From NCBI GenBank assembly GCA_922989275.2, contig OV277866.1:53497246-53561245 (forward strand): a stretch of 64,000 bases of DNA. Direction: 5' to 3'. The translations under genes were made by a program, and so were the position numbers. The notes under the pieces are model-generated. The model did no database searches, had not been told where the DNA came from, and worked only from the letters and a program-made list of their open reading frames with translations. This document shows positions 1 to 12,100 of the stretch, piece after piece. Numbering within the stretch: position 1 is the stretch's first letter; every line of letters begins with the position of its first letter. The DNA comes from Gari tellinella. Taxonomy: Eukaryota > Mollusca > Bivalvia > Cardiida > Psammobiidae.

Positions 1-329
1 TCTGTGTGCTCACCTAAGACAGAGGTAACCTCTTATTAACACAAGTGATAGCGGTATTCTATGCATTTTAAAGTCCCCTATCTGTGAAAGTCTCATTTTC
101 ATCATTGTAATACTATAGTAACAGGAGTTTTCATAAAGCAACATTAGAGGTTATTAAAGTTCTTCCTTACGACCCTAAAAAGGTACATTTGTATTTTGTT
201 GTAGTGGGTAAGACCTATATTCATGGTGGATATATGGGTGCAGATGCTGGATCAATAAAGAGATCTTACTCTCATAAATTGTTGCTGTCTCTATATAAAG
301 AGATAAAACATCAACCATGTTTGTACAAA
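1..329. other. Nothing recognised
   Basis: AT-rich, no exon, repeat or hairpin seen. Lies in the SEC23IP intron after exon 6. Confidence 0.6.
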
Positions 330-537
330 TTATACAAAAAATCCTCTCCTTCACAACCACTAAAATAATTACCTATTGATTGTATAAAAGACATGACAGC
401 TTAAAGCAATGTGCCAGTAAAACAGAAAGCTCCTAAAAGAGCTTTTCGTTTTACTGTCACATTGCTTTAAGCGGTCACATTTTAAACACGTATAATTAAC
501 AAAATTAGGTGGTCATAACAGAAAGGTTTTACTGTAG
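330..537. mobile_element. G hairpin MITE
   Basis: Ends ATCCTCTCCTTCACAACCACT / GGTGGTCATAACAGAAAGG-type with TACTGTA outside; centre GCTTAAAGCAATGTG..CAGTAAAACAGAAAGCTCC and complement. Confidence 0.75.
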
Positions 538-574
538 ATGAACGTGTGTGAACACTAGATATTCTGCTTCAGTT

Positions 575-785
575 TTAACCCTTTCCCCCATAGAAGCACC
601 TTTTAGCGGATATGATTTATTCCTCCGCTGAAGAAAATAGTTCCAATTTAACCAGTCATAAATATATAGTATATGGAATTTTATCTATATTCTAGCACAA
701 AGGGCGCATTCTGCTGTACTTTCAACCTGCTTTTAGTGGCCATCAATATTCAATAAATGAAACAGGCTATAAGGTAAAGGGTTAA
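575..785 (+). mobile_element. A MITE, core half lost
   Basis: TTAACCCTTTCCCCCATAG ... AAAGGGTTAA; the first arm of the central hairpin is missing. Confidence 0.85.
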
Positions 786-1144
786 AAGTAGTATTGAACT
801 TTTTACATTACTGTTATCCTACCAACTGTTTTAACCTTTTCACAGTCAAGGCCGTCAACACGGATATAATTATTTGCATAATGTGGTGTCTGATCAGGAG
901 CCTAACTGTTTAACATTCATATCCATGTTTTCTACGTTAAAAATACATAAAAGTCCATAGTTTAAAAGTATAAGCAGACGATAATATGGCAGGGACTGTG
1001 TTAAACCGGTATTTCTGTAACAATGGCAGAGAAAGGGTAAGAGATTAACAGTGAACCTCACACTGAGTGTGGCTCAACCTTTTCCTCCACACAAAATTTT
1101 TAGGAAGCCTCTACCCACTCCACTACATAAGAATACACAATGCA

Positions 1145-1334
1145 CAGAGCTCCAGTTAAGGGGAGTATTTCAAAAATTAAAATCTTTATTTTTGCTTTAA
1201 ACCCTATGGTGTCACTACTTGTTAGAATCGTCTCGAAGAGACGATTCTATTGAGTAGTTACACCATAGGATTTGGTGCTGAAATGAGTGAGATATTGTTA
1301 AATTTGTTCAGTTAACTCCCTCTTATCTGCTCTG
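1145..1334. mobile_element. B MITE with 5-bp target duplication
   Basis: CAGAGCTCCAGTTAAG ... TTATCTGCTCTG within ATGCA (1140-1144, 1335-1339). Centre is a hairpin, TAGAATCGTCTCGAAGAGAC and complement. Confidence 0.9.
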
Positions 1335-1722
1335 ATGCAGCTTGAGAAAATATAAAAATATACCACAAAGCTCTTTCGTCTTGCCCAGTCACCCTGCGTC
1401 AAACACAGTGGGATACTGGCCATTTGCAGCACTTATTAGAGATATGGATTAAGACAGGTTTAACTGCATATATTAATGTGTGTACATGCATCTTTCAGAG
1501 TGTACATGTTGTTAGGCTTGTTGCATGTTAAGGAAATGTATACAGCTGCGAAATTACCCAAGCTTTAAAATTTCTCTTTAACACATATTAAGTATTAAGC
1601 ATTATAAATAAATCAAATAAATATCATAAGAAATTCAAAAAATTCTGATATGCCTGTTAGAACCATCACACAAGGTCATAGAAAAGGGCAAAGAGAAAGG
1701 AGTTGTTTCTGACTCTGAGTAT

Positions 1723-1857
1723 GTCTAGTTTTGAAAGAAAGCAACACGTGTTGTAAGTCTAGTTTTGAAAGAAAGCAACATGTGTTGTAAGTCTAGTTTT
1801 GAAAGAAAGCAACATGTGTTGTAAGTCTAGTTTTGAAAGAAAGCAACACGTGTTGTG
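1723..1857. repeat. 34-bp tandem repeat with E-box palindromes
   Basis: GTCTAGTTTTGAAAGAAAGC repeats at 1723, 1757, 1791 and 1825, each with CAACACGTGTTG or CAACATGTGTTG. The outer two have CACGTG, the inner two CATGTG. Confidence 0.95.
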
Positions 1858-2091
1858 TCATTTTACCTGGTCTGGCTGAAATTGTATGGACAAGTCAATC
1901 AATACATGTATTATTAAATCACCAAGAGCTGTCCGTAGACACCACACTCAACTAATGGGATTCTTGATAGTAAAACAGGACATCAATTGTATGAATCTTT
2001 TTTCACAAGAGTCAAAGTAACAAATTTTAAATAGCTGTTTAAGTGCACCTGTCAGACTCATAACAACATTGAAAAAGCATCATATGGTTAA

Positions 2092-4727
2092 CAAGAGCCC
2101 CATGGGGCATATTCGCTCACCTGAGAATAATTGGAACAAGAGGCCCGGAGGGCCACATTTCGCTCACCTGAGACATTGTACCATAGAAGCTGACTGGGCA
2201 AGACAACATTTTGATATAGCTGATATAACTGATAAGCCCGGGGGCGGGGCCAAATTTGATCCAGGGGTCATAATTTGAACAATCTTGGTAGAGGACCATA
2301 GGGCAAAGCTATATGTCAAATATAAATGATCTGGGCCTTATGGTTTCAGAGAAGAAGATTTTTAAAGGTTTTCCTAAGAAAAACTAATAAGCCTGAGGAC
2401 GGGGCCATTTTTAGCCCGGGGGTCATAATTTGAACAATCTTGGTAGAGGACCACAAGGCAAAGCTATATGTCAAATATTAAAGATATAGGCCTTACAGTT
2501 TCAGAGAAGAAGATTTTTAAAGGTTTTCCTATATAAGTCTATGTAAAACTGATAAGCCCCGGGGTGGGGCCAATTTTGACCTGGGGGTCATAATTTGAAC
2601 AACTTTGGTAGAGGACTATAAGGCAAAGCCACGTGTCAAATATAAATCATCTGGGCCTTATGGTTTCAGAGAAGAAGTTTTTTAAAGGTTTTCCTATGAA
2701 AAACTGATAAGCCCGAGGGCGGGGCCTTTTTTGGCCCGAGGGTCATAATTTGAACAATCTTGGTAGAGGACCACAAGGCAAAGCTATATGTCAAATATTA
2801 AAGATCTGGGCCTTACAGTTTCAGAGAAGAAGATTTTTAAAGGTTTTCCTATATAAGTCTATGTAAAACTGATAAGCCCCGGGGCGGGGCCATTTTTGAC
2901 CCGGGGGTCATAATTTGAACAATCTTGGTAGAGGACCATAAGGCAAAGCTATATGTCAAATATTAATGATCTGGGCCTTACAGTTTCAGAGAAGAAGATT
3001 TTTTAAGATTTTCCTATATAATTCAATGTAAAACTGATAAGCCCAGGGGCGGGGCCATTTTTGGCCCGGGGGTCATAATTTGAACAATCTTGGTAGAGGA
3101 CCATGAGGCAAAGCTACATGTCAAATATTAATGATCTAGGCCTTACAGTTTCAGAGAAGAAGACTTTTAAAGGTTTTCCTAAGAAAAACTGATAAGCCCC
3201 AGGGCGGGGCCATTTTTGGCCCGGGGTCATTATTTGAACAATCTTGGTAGAATACCATTAGGTCATAATACATACCAAATATCAAAGGTCTGGGCCTTTC
3301 AGTTTCAGAGAAGAAGATTTTTAAAGATTTTCTTATGCATTACAAGTTGTTCATACGGTCATGCTAGAAAATCGGGTCCTATAGCAAGGGGAATAACTCT
3401 AGCCAAAAACTTTGAACAAGATTTCGTTCCCCCTTGTCACTAAAGGTTCTGATAAAGTTTGGTTGAAATTGGGTCAGTGGTTTCAGAGGAGATGTTGTTT
3501 GAAAATGTGAACGGACGACGGACGGAACTGGATCACAATAGCTCACCCTGAGCCTAAGGCTCAGGTGAGCTAAAAATGGAGATATTGATTTATGTCCAGG
3601 ACTGACCTAGACATGCAACAGACCGGAACAATTTGAATAAAATATGTAAAGTATATTTAAAAGTGTCACCATACAGAATATAAAAGCTCTGGCCATATTA
3701 GAGTCAGAGAAGAAGACGTTTGAAATTTTCTCTATATAACTCTATGTAAAACAGTGACCCCCGGGGCGGGGCCAATTCTGACCCTAGGGGCATAATTTGA
3801 ACAAACTTAATAGAGGACCTGTAGGCGATGATATGTGCCATATATCTAAGATCTGGCCCTTGCATTTTTTAGACAAGAAGATTTTTTAAGCTTTCATTGT
3901 AAATAATCTATTTTTAGCTCCTGTGACCTAGTTATGCAACGGACCTGAACCATTTGTACAATTTCGGTATAGGACATCTAGAAGTGTCACTATGCCAAAT
4001 ATCAAAGCTCTGGTCATATTAGTTTCAGAGAAGAAGACGTTTGAAAATTTCACTATATAACTCTATGTAAAACCGTGACCCCCGGGGCCGGGCCAATTTT
4101 GACCCCAGGGGCATAATTTGAATAAACTTGATAGAAGACCTGTAGGCGATTCTATGTGCCAAATATCTAAGCTATGGCCCTTGTAGTTTCAGACAAGAAG
4201 ATTTTTTAAGTTTTCATTGAAAAAATCTATTTTTAGCTCCTGTGACCTAGTTATGCAACCGACCACAACCATTTGAACAATTTTGGTAAAGGACATCTAG
4301 AAGTGTCACCATGCCAAATATCAAAGCTCTGGCCACATTGGTTTCAGAGAAGAAGACATTTGAAAATTTCACTATATAACTCTATGTAAAACTGTGACCC
4401 CCAGGGCGGGGCCAATTTTGACCCAAGGGACATAATTTGAACAAACTTGATAGAGGACCTGTAGATGATGCTATGTGCCAAATATCTAAGCTCTGGCCCT
4501 TGCAGTTTTTGACAAGAAGATTTTTTAAGATTTCCTTATTTCTTCACTTTGGTTGCCATGGCAACCAGAGTTCTGCATTGTTTTTAATTCTTTGAACAAA
4601 TTTGAAAGAGCTTGACCCAAGGAACATTCCTGTAAACGAAGACGCACGACGGACAACGTACGACGACAGACGCCGGACAAAGGGCCATCCCAATAGCTCA
4701 CCTTGAGCCTTTGGCTCAGGTGAGCTA
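2092..4727 (+). mobile_element. C element (outer), interrupted by another C element
   Basis: Starts CAAGAGCCCCATGGGG ... CGCTCACCTGAG and ends with hairpin GCTCACCTTGAGCC...GGCTCAGGTGAGCTA. Only 45 bp of its left end precede the inner copy. The right part has three core units of about 320 bp (TCAGAGAAGAAGAC at about 3705, 4025, 4345), each made of two diverged 160-bp halves. Confidence 0.8.
2137..3572 (+). mobile_element. C element (inner) with seven 155-165-bp cores
   Basis: Starts CAAGAGGCCCGGAGGGCC and ends AGGCTCAGGTGAGCTA. Cores carry TTTCAGAGAAGAAGATTTTT, GATAAGCCC.GGGGCGGGGCC and GGTCATAATTTGAACAATC. Lies nested between TTGGA and AATGGAG of the outer element. Confidence 0.85.
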
Positions 4728-4815
4728 AAAAGAGGACTTACTGTGCATAGTGCAGCCTAGACTGAACACTATAATGATTAGCTTGTAACATTGGATTTTT
4801 TACAACAGTCATTCA

Positions 4816-5001
4816 TTAACCTATTACCCCATAAATATGCCTTTTTACACATTTAATTTATTCCTCCACTGAAGAAAATGATTCAAATCTATACAGTCAT
4901 GAATAGGTATCATAAGAAATATTTTCTTTTTTCTAACAGACTGTAACATAAAGTAGGCTGAAAGAGTAAAACTAGAAACAGGCTATGGGGTAAAGGGTTA
5001 A
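4816..5001 (+). mobile_element. A MITE, core deleted
   Basis: TTAACCTATTACCCCATAAA ... CTATGGGGTAAAGGGTTAA; the central hairpin is reduced to one short arm. Confidence 0.85.
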
Positions 5002-5179
5002 GTGCAGTTAGGACTATAAAGATTATATTGGTTTGTGCCCTCTGTACTACCAGCTCTAATACCAACGCCTAACTAATACTATTCCGCCATCCCGTGCAAT
5101 GTAATAGAACAAGCTAAGGCATGACTTTGATAATAATAAGTCTACAGATAAGAGAAAATAAAGAAGTACAAATCTTTTA

Positions 5180-5371
5180 CAGGGCTTCAGATAAGAGGGA
5201 GTAAACTGAACAAACCCAACGTTTCTCCCTCATGTAAGCACCAAATCCTTTGGTGTTACTACTCATTAGAATTGTCTTGACAAGATGATTCTAATGAGTG
5301 GTCAAACCATAAAGTTTAAAGCAAACGTTGAGATTTTAGTTTTTGAAATACCCCCCTTATCCAAAGCCTTG
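5180..5371. mobile_element. B MITE
   Basis: CAGGGCTTCAGATAAGAGG ... CTTATCCAAAGCCTTG; central TGGTGT.ACTACTCATTAGAA hairpin. Confidence 0.85.
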
Positions 5372-5523
5372 ACACCAACTTTTCTTCTTTGTCTCTGCCA
5401 GACCCTATATTGTGACCACTCAACAGAGCCGCCATGATGAGGAAACCTAATGAGACTCAGATAAGTATTGTTTATCCTTTCCTCAATAGCCAAAATTGCA
5501 AATCACCTATAAAACAGTGTTTT

Positions 5524-5625
5524 AAGCAAGTGACTGCTTAAAGCAGGATGAAAATATTTTAGCAAAATCTCCGATAGAAGCTCACTACTTTAGTTTCATC
5601 TTGCTTTAAGCCACCACTTAAATTC
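5524..5625. repeat. Degraded hairpin of the TTAAAGCAGG type
   Basis: AGTGACTGCTTAAAGCAGG and CCTTGCTTTAAG-like arms (ATCTTGCTTTAAGCCACCACT). Resembles the shared A/G core without recognisable ends. Confidence 0.5.
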
Positions 5626-5767
5626 AACAACATCAATAAATATTCATTAGTGTTAAATACAAGGCTTAGTATGCAGGGCCACTTAGGTATTTCTTTGAAG
5701 AATAAAGGTTACAGTTAGCAAAGACATAAAGACTTAAAATATTCAAAATATTTCTCTTATCTGGAAC

Positions 5768-5960
5768 CAGAGCTCCAGATAAGCGGAGTATTTCAAACAC
5801 ATAAAATCTTTATTTCTGCATTTAACCCTATGGTGTCACTACTCATTAGAATCGTCTCTTTGAGACGCTTCTAATGAGTAGTGACACCATAGGTTTTTGT
5901 GCTGAAGAAGTGAGAAAATTTGGATTTGCTCAGTTCATTTCGTCTTATCTGGAGCCCTTA
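5768..5960. mobile_element. B MITE
   Basis: CAGAGCTCCAGATAAGCGG ... CTTATCTGGAGCCCTTA, complete central hairpin. Ends 40 bp from the donor of SEC23IP exon 6. Confidence 0.88.
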
Positions 5961-6000
5961 GACTAACTATGATATATGCAGTAAGTGGTGTATCACTCAC

Positions 6001-6144
6001 CTGAACGTTTCCCCACTCGTCTGGCTGGGAGGAGGGCTGGTAGTGTACCATGACACTAGGACTATGCATGACCACAGTCTCTCCACTCTCAAACTGTAGA
6101 GGTTTGTGCCACACCCCACTAGTTATAGCTGTCTTGTACTCCTC
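6001..6144 (-). CDS. SEC23IP: SEC23IP exon 6 (end of WWE domain)
   Basis: Acceptor TTGAACAG|GAG, donor CAG|GTGAGT, 144 bp, phase 0 at both ends. Encodes [20 protein letters not shown] through [19 protein letters not shown] to PDEWGNVQ, matching the last WWE block. The next exon (expected to begin the HGIG lipase region) was not found in positions 1-6000. Confidence 0.92.
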
Positions 6145-9100
6145 CTGTTCAAGGGAAACAAAATGGATAGTATCATCTCATTACTCCATAAATACACCTT
6201 TTTATGCTTGTAACTTATTCCTTCTTTGAAGGAAATATTCTATGTTATACATGTGCAGTCATGAATGTGCACTATAAAGAAATATTCTCTATATCCTACA
6301 GTGACAAAAGGGCCGGTAGTTTTAAAGTTTGGCAGACAAAATGGCTGATAATCAGCCATTTTGTCTGCCAAACTTTAAAACTACAGTGATAGATTTTCCG
6401 CTGAATACGACAACCGGGAAACAGATAAGCTTTGTTTAATGTCATTTCAGGGAAACAAATTGATTTCAAATTCTTATTGTTCATCAAAAATGGAATACGA
6501 ATTGTGCTCTGGGATGCGACGTTTTTGTTAGGATTGATTTCCTTGTGGTAAATATTTACTTGCGCACCGGGAGCAAAGGGAGGTTACTGTGCACTCACAA
6601 ATATATCTATAGCTACATTGATATATGGACGATAAAATCAAAGTTCTCCGAAAATGGTGTTTGGTCGAAAAAACTCTCAACAAAATGTCAAAATCTAAGC
6701 GTGGAAGAGTCAGAAAAATGATAGACAGTTGAAAATAATTGGTTGTCAGCTTTAGTATTTAAAAGGTAACAAACACCTAATGAAAATGTTGGCATTTTGT
6801 TGAACGATTTAATTTCGAATGCCGTTGCATCGGTGGAGAAAAAAACTCACAAGCGGCAAACTTTTTAGATTCTTGAAATCGTTATTTCACATTTCAGTAC
6901 CAATTAGCATGTTTCTGTTTTAACTAGATAATTTAGATTTAAATAAGATTTGAGCCGTTTGATTATGCCCTAGACTTTTTTTTCTATGGGACAGAATGGC
7001 TGAAAAAAATTTCATCATTTACGACATGTGTCCTATATTTAGTAGGCCCAATCTGAATCACTGATCCTAGCAGTAGGTACAATAGCTTAAAACAGGCTGA
7101 ATGTAAGGCAGAATGTGCCTTACTGTTGCAGACAGTTTATCAATGTTTGTGAGAAGTAGATTTAGAATGAAGAAACAGTGGACAACCATACTGGCTGAAA
7201 TGGTTGTACAAATTGATTTTACCTATTACCCCATAAATACGCTTTTTAACGCCTTTAATTTATTCCTCTTCTGAAGAAAATAGTTCCAATTTACACTGTC
7301 ACAAATGAGAATCATAAGAAATATTTTCTATATTCTAGCAGATAATAGCTTAAAGCAGGCTGAAAGTAAAGCAGAATGTGCCTGAAGGCACATTCTGCTT
7401 TACTTTCAACCTGCTTTCAGTAGTCACCCATTTTCAAAACTAGAAACAGGCTATGGGGTAATGGGTTAATATCGCCAACTGTGTCTACAAGCCTACCTCT
7501 AGTCTCACAGCAAAGCTTTCCTCATAAGGTACATATCTATTGTCACCCTCTCTCTTGTAGAACCAGCTACAACGTCTGACAACCTTAGGTTCCTCCTCCC
7601 AGTACACGGCATAGCGCCGTGCCTCAGACACATTGACATCATACCTCCCACCATCAGTACTCACAACAGCAGTGTCGATACTGCCAGATTGGACTGAAAA
7701 AACAAAATTTACTCCATAGCTTGTCTTAGTAATTAAGACAGGTGGTTCGTTAAAGCAGGCTGAAAGTAAAGCAGCAAGCTCTTAAAGGAGCATTTTACTT
7801 TATTTTCTACCTTTTTAATACATGAAGTATCATGGCATACTTTATCAATACAGTGTAGCTCCATTATATCGCGGAAGTTGGGGTCCACGAAATGAAATCC
7901 GCGATGTGGTCGGATCGCGATATAGCCCAATTCTTAGCTGAACTAATTTCTGTTGTATATTCCATTGCCAAACTCTATTATATCAATGTCATGCAATAAA
8001 CACGGTTTCTTGGTTGATTACCTTGTTATTTCTTGTGAAAACAAGTGTTTATATGCACTGTCATATCTAGAATCAGCGTTTTCATGTGTATACCAAATTA
8101 TGCGTACTTTCGTTTTTGACAACGGCCGCCATTTTGATTTAAATGTGCGTGTGTCAGTAAGATTCAGTTACTCGTGGAAATCACACTTAATGCCTATATC
8201 GCGATTAGAACGCGGATAAAATGAGATTTTCTCGGTTGAATTGTCAAAAAACGAACCGCGATATATGAAATTGAAAGAACAATGAAACCAATTTACAGAT
8301 CACAGGTTAAATTTAATTTATTTCGTGGCCGACATTGTTCGAGTACGTTGTTAGCTGGTACGAATCGCAGTTATGATTGTAAGCGTCTGATTGATGTATC
8401 AATATGTAAATGACTTTGATTTTAATGTCTGTGGTTATCTCTCCACTGCTATTAATACGGATTAGTCGACTTTGATTGTTATAACTCAATCAGGTTAGTT
8501 TGCTAATTATTGCTAAATAATAATGGAAACTTTGCATGCGCAAGTTCACTCAGTAGGCCTATTGTTTGTTTGTTAGTGCACCTGTCAATCAACGCAGCGG
8601 GATGACACACCCGCTGTCCACAGATGGTGATAATTGACACTGATTACGCAATTTTAGCGACCTGTTAAAGGAAGATATAATTATGAAAGAAACAGAAATT
8701 ATCGCTACTCGGCTTTTATTGACTTTTAGCATACATATAGGAAAAAATGGGGTCCAAGCCGCGACCGCGATATATTGGCTTTCGCGAAATAGCGGACCGC
8801 GAAGTAATGGAGCTACACTGTAAATCATATTCTCGAGGTAAAGCAATTTTTACAAATATATATGATGTTAAATAACTTACTTATTATCAATTATAAACTG
8901 TTCTGCTCTATAAAATAATACTGCCCGGTATGCAAAAATGAAAATAAATTAGTCGAACTTCGATATCTCAAACTCTCATAACTCAAACTATCCGATTATT
9001 CGACACATTAACTGCATAATATCATGCTCGATTAAGGTACTTCGCAGGTGCGCTTTGTTTCCATACAAGGTGTTATGAAACTTTTTCTCAAAAATAAATA

Positions 9101-12100
9101 AAGCTAATAACTATAAGTCTCGCCCAATAAGTAGTCAACAACATTCAATACAAGAAAAACTAAAAACATTTTGAATAAAGGTGTTCAGAAAGATGTTATC
9201 AGCTATTTAAATTTTGCAAAATGCTAAAAAATTGAATTACAAAAAAGTGACTCATTCAATGTATATTTGTTTTCATTTTATTCAAATATATGGTTGATGA
9301 AATAGTTAGTCTGAAATTATTAGAAAATATTACAGTCAGGATTTGTTGTAATGACAGATTTTCTTATCAAAATATGGGATATTTGAAGTTGAGATACAGT
9401 TACCTACCTTAAAATTAAAATTCTGTCATTAAAATGCATTATTATTTATTCATGGACTTGCATACAAGGTCAGTTGAATTGTTAAAACATAATAATAACA
9501 GGGCTCCAGATAAGCCCGCGTACTCAGTGAAATACGCGAACGTTTCGACCGTGTACGCGTTAATTTCAAAATATTGAAGTACTGCGTACGCGAGAAATTC
9601 TCAGGGACGTGTGTATCAATTCAAAAGCCGAGTTTTTGTCATACCTAGATTTGAAATAGTTAACCGCGACATAGTAAAATTTTATTCATTTGCGGTCTCG
9701 TAGCTTCTTTTTTATCGTATGGTAATTTTTACTTGCGCACCGTTAGCAAATTGAGGTTACTGCGCACTCGCATATACATCTATATCTTCATCGATATAAT
9801 TACGGACGATAAAATCCAAGTTCTCCGAAAGGTGTTTTGGTTGAAATGTCAATCTAAGCATGGAAGAATCTACATCTACATCGTACTTTGACGTAGTCAA
9901 TCGTGTCAGAGAAACGACAGAAAGTTGGAAACAGTCGGTTGTCAGCTATCTGATTGAAAAGAAACTTACACCTAAAGAAACTTGTGGTAGTTCGTTGAAC
10001 GATATAAATTCGAACGTTGTTTCATGGGTGGAGAAAAAACCCGCATAAGCGGCTAAAATGTTAGATTCTTGAAAATCGTAATTTACATACATCGTAACAT
10101 GTATCTTCTACTTCTTCTTTATTACTCCCTACTGTCAATTTCTGACAATGACAGGGAGGCCGGGAACAGTGTTACAAAGGTAAAACATAATGATAAACAA
10201 TGCAGATAAGATCTAAAATATCAATTATAAACAGAGGTTAAAAAAGTTTAAAAACAACTAATGCAGTTAGGGGTTGTGAGATCTGAGGCTTAGTGCTGTG
10301 TGGTAGTTTATTCCAAAGTCTGATGGTACGTGGAAAGAATGAGTTTGAGTGATACTGTGTCCTAGTAGAGAAATGGATGACAAAGTTGATATTTCTGGAT
10401 GGATGGAGATGTTTATGGTCTACAACTATTAGGTTATTTAAAATTGTGTATAGCATTATTACTGAGGCATTATTTCTCCTTTCTTCTAAATTTGGTTATT
10501 TGACCCGCGATATGCCGATGAATTGAAAATCCATGTGTACTGATTAAAAAATCTGGGGACTGATTGTTTTCAAAATTGATCAGTACTGTACTGATTAGAA
10601 GAAAAATTATCTGGAGCCCTGAATAATGTGCAATATCGATCTTGAAAAGGTTGACGTATTGATAAGCTTCAATGTGTGGCTTTATAGTTCGATCAAATCG
10701 TATACGTCACGTGTATACCGATTTTATTGACTTGTAAGTCATTAAACTAAAACGTACATGTTAGTGGACATAATAATTGGACCGTATATAATATCACTAA
10801 TTCTAATCAACGAAGACTAAATATAACATGTCCATTGATCACTGCGTTATGGATTGACAAGTCTATAAATCGGACACTTAAAAAAATATTTGGATTGGAT
10901 GGGTCTTGAACCTATGACCTTTGATTTGGTAGTCAATCACTCTACTGACTGCGCTATGAAGGATTATACTAAAGCGTATCATCATTTCCTTTATATAAAT
11001 TTTCTAGTATAAGCACGTGCGGAAAAAGTCTATGTCGTCATCGAGGAATTATACCCTGGAGAAGAATCATATACACAAATCTGCATTTTCCCGAAAATGA
11101 TGTCGTCCAATACCTGTATGCGCAATAACGCTTAATCGATCGATAATTCAACTGCACCGATACGCCGATAGCGGGCTATCGCGTTTTTTATCGTGTTGAA
11201 TGGTTACCTACTGTTAGTTTAAGTTACATAAAATCCTTAATTTTTACCCGATTTTCATTATAATGATCTTAAAAAAAGGCTAAGATATTTATCTTTCACT
11301 TGTGAAAATAACATAATCTAATTTTTACATTGATCATTTTTATGGCGAGTTAAAGAGCGGTTACCAAATGAATTTGCCGATAAAAGGGAGCAAGCGCTCG
11401 CTCAAAAATATATCACACCCTGTTACAAAACCTTTCATAAAATCCTCAATTTTAGGCCGATTTCCATAACAATGGTCTTAAAGGACAGCTAAGATATTTT
11501 TCTTTCAGTTGTAGAAAATGCCAGTGTTTATTTTTGAAATCAACAAATTTTATGGCGAGTTAAAGAGCGATTGCCAAATGAAATAGTCGATAAACGAGAG
11601 CAGGTGATCGCGAAATAAATACAACGTCCCGTTTCAAAAACTTGAATTTAATCCATAATTTTCGTCCGATATATATATATATATTAAAAAAAGGTCTTGA
11701 TATAAAGCCGTGACACTGATCTTTCGGTTGTAAAAATACCAGGGGTTTTCTTGAAGCGAAAAAAGTAATGATGACCTACAAAGGTAATAGACGTTTATTT
11801 AAGAATAAAATCATCAAGTAAATGTGGTTAAATAATGAACTTGCCTAATGGCTATTCATCTGTAAACTACATGTCTACCATATTACACATCACAAAGGAA
11901 TGTGACACATTACGTAACCGTACACAATTAGCAGGCCATTTATAAGCGTCATAAAACTCTCCCAGCATGAAGTCCATGCTTCTTGAACATGCCGATTATC
12001 TATGAAGTGCATGTTAGGGAACTGGACACCAGGGGGTTTCCTCTTTAATAAAAAAGATCAATGCTACGCGTGCGTGTAACTTGAACATATGTTTTTTACT

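Larger units (their letters stand above)
9499..10621. mobile_element. Long B element (1123 bp) carrying other sequence
   Basis: CAGGGCTCCAGATAAG at the left and TTATCTGGAGCCCTG at the right, with AATAA duplications (9494-9498, 10622-10626). Unlike the 190-bp B MITEs it carries a coding-like segment (9858-10048) and a LINE end. A lone copy of its left terminus lies at 19322-19438. Confidence 0.8.

Noticed and set aside
1..40. Possible SEC23IP exon at the left edge (CTCACCT donor-like)
   Set aside because: The translated sequence has stops or no similarity to the expected HGIG-region start, and no acceptor is visible.
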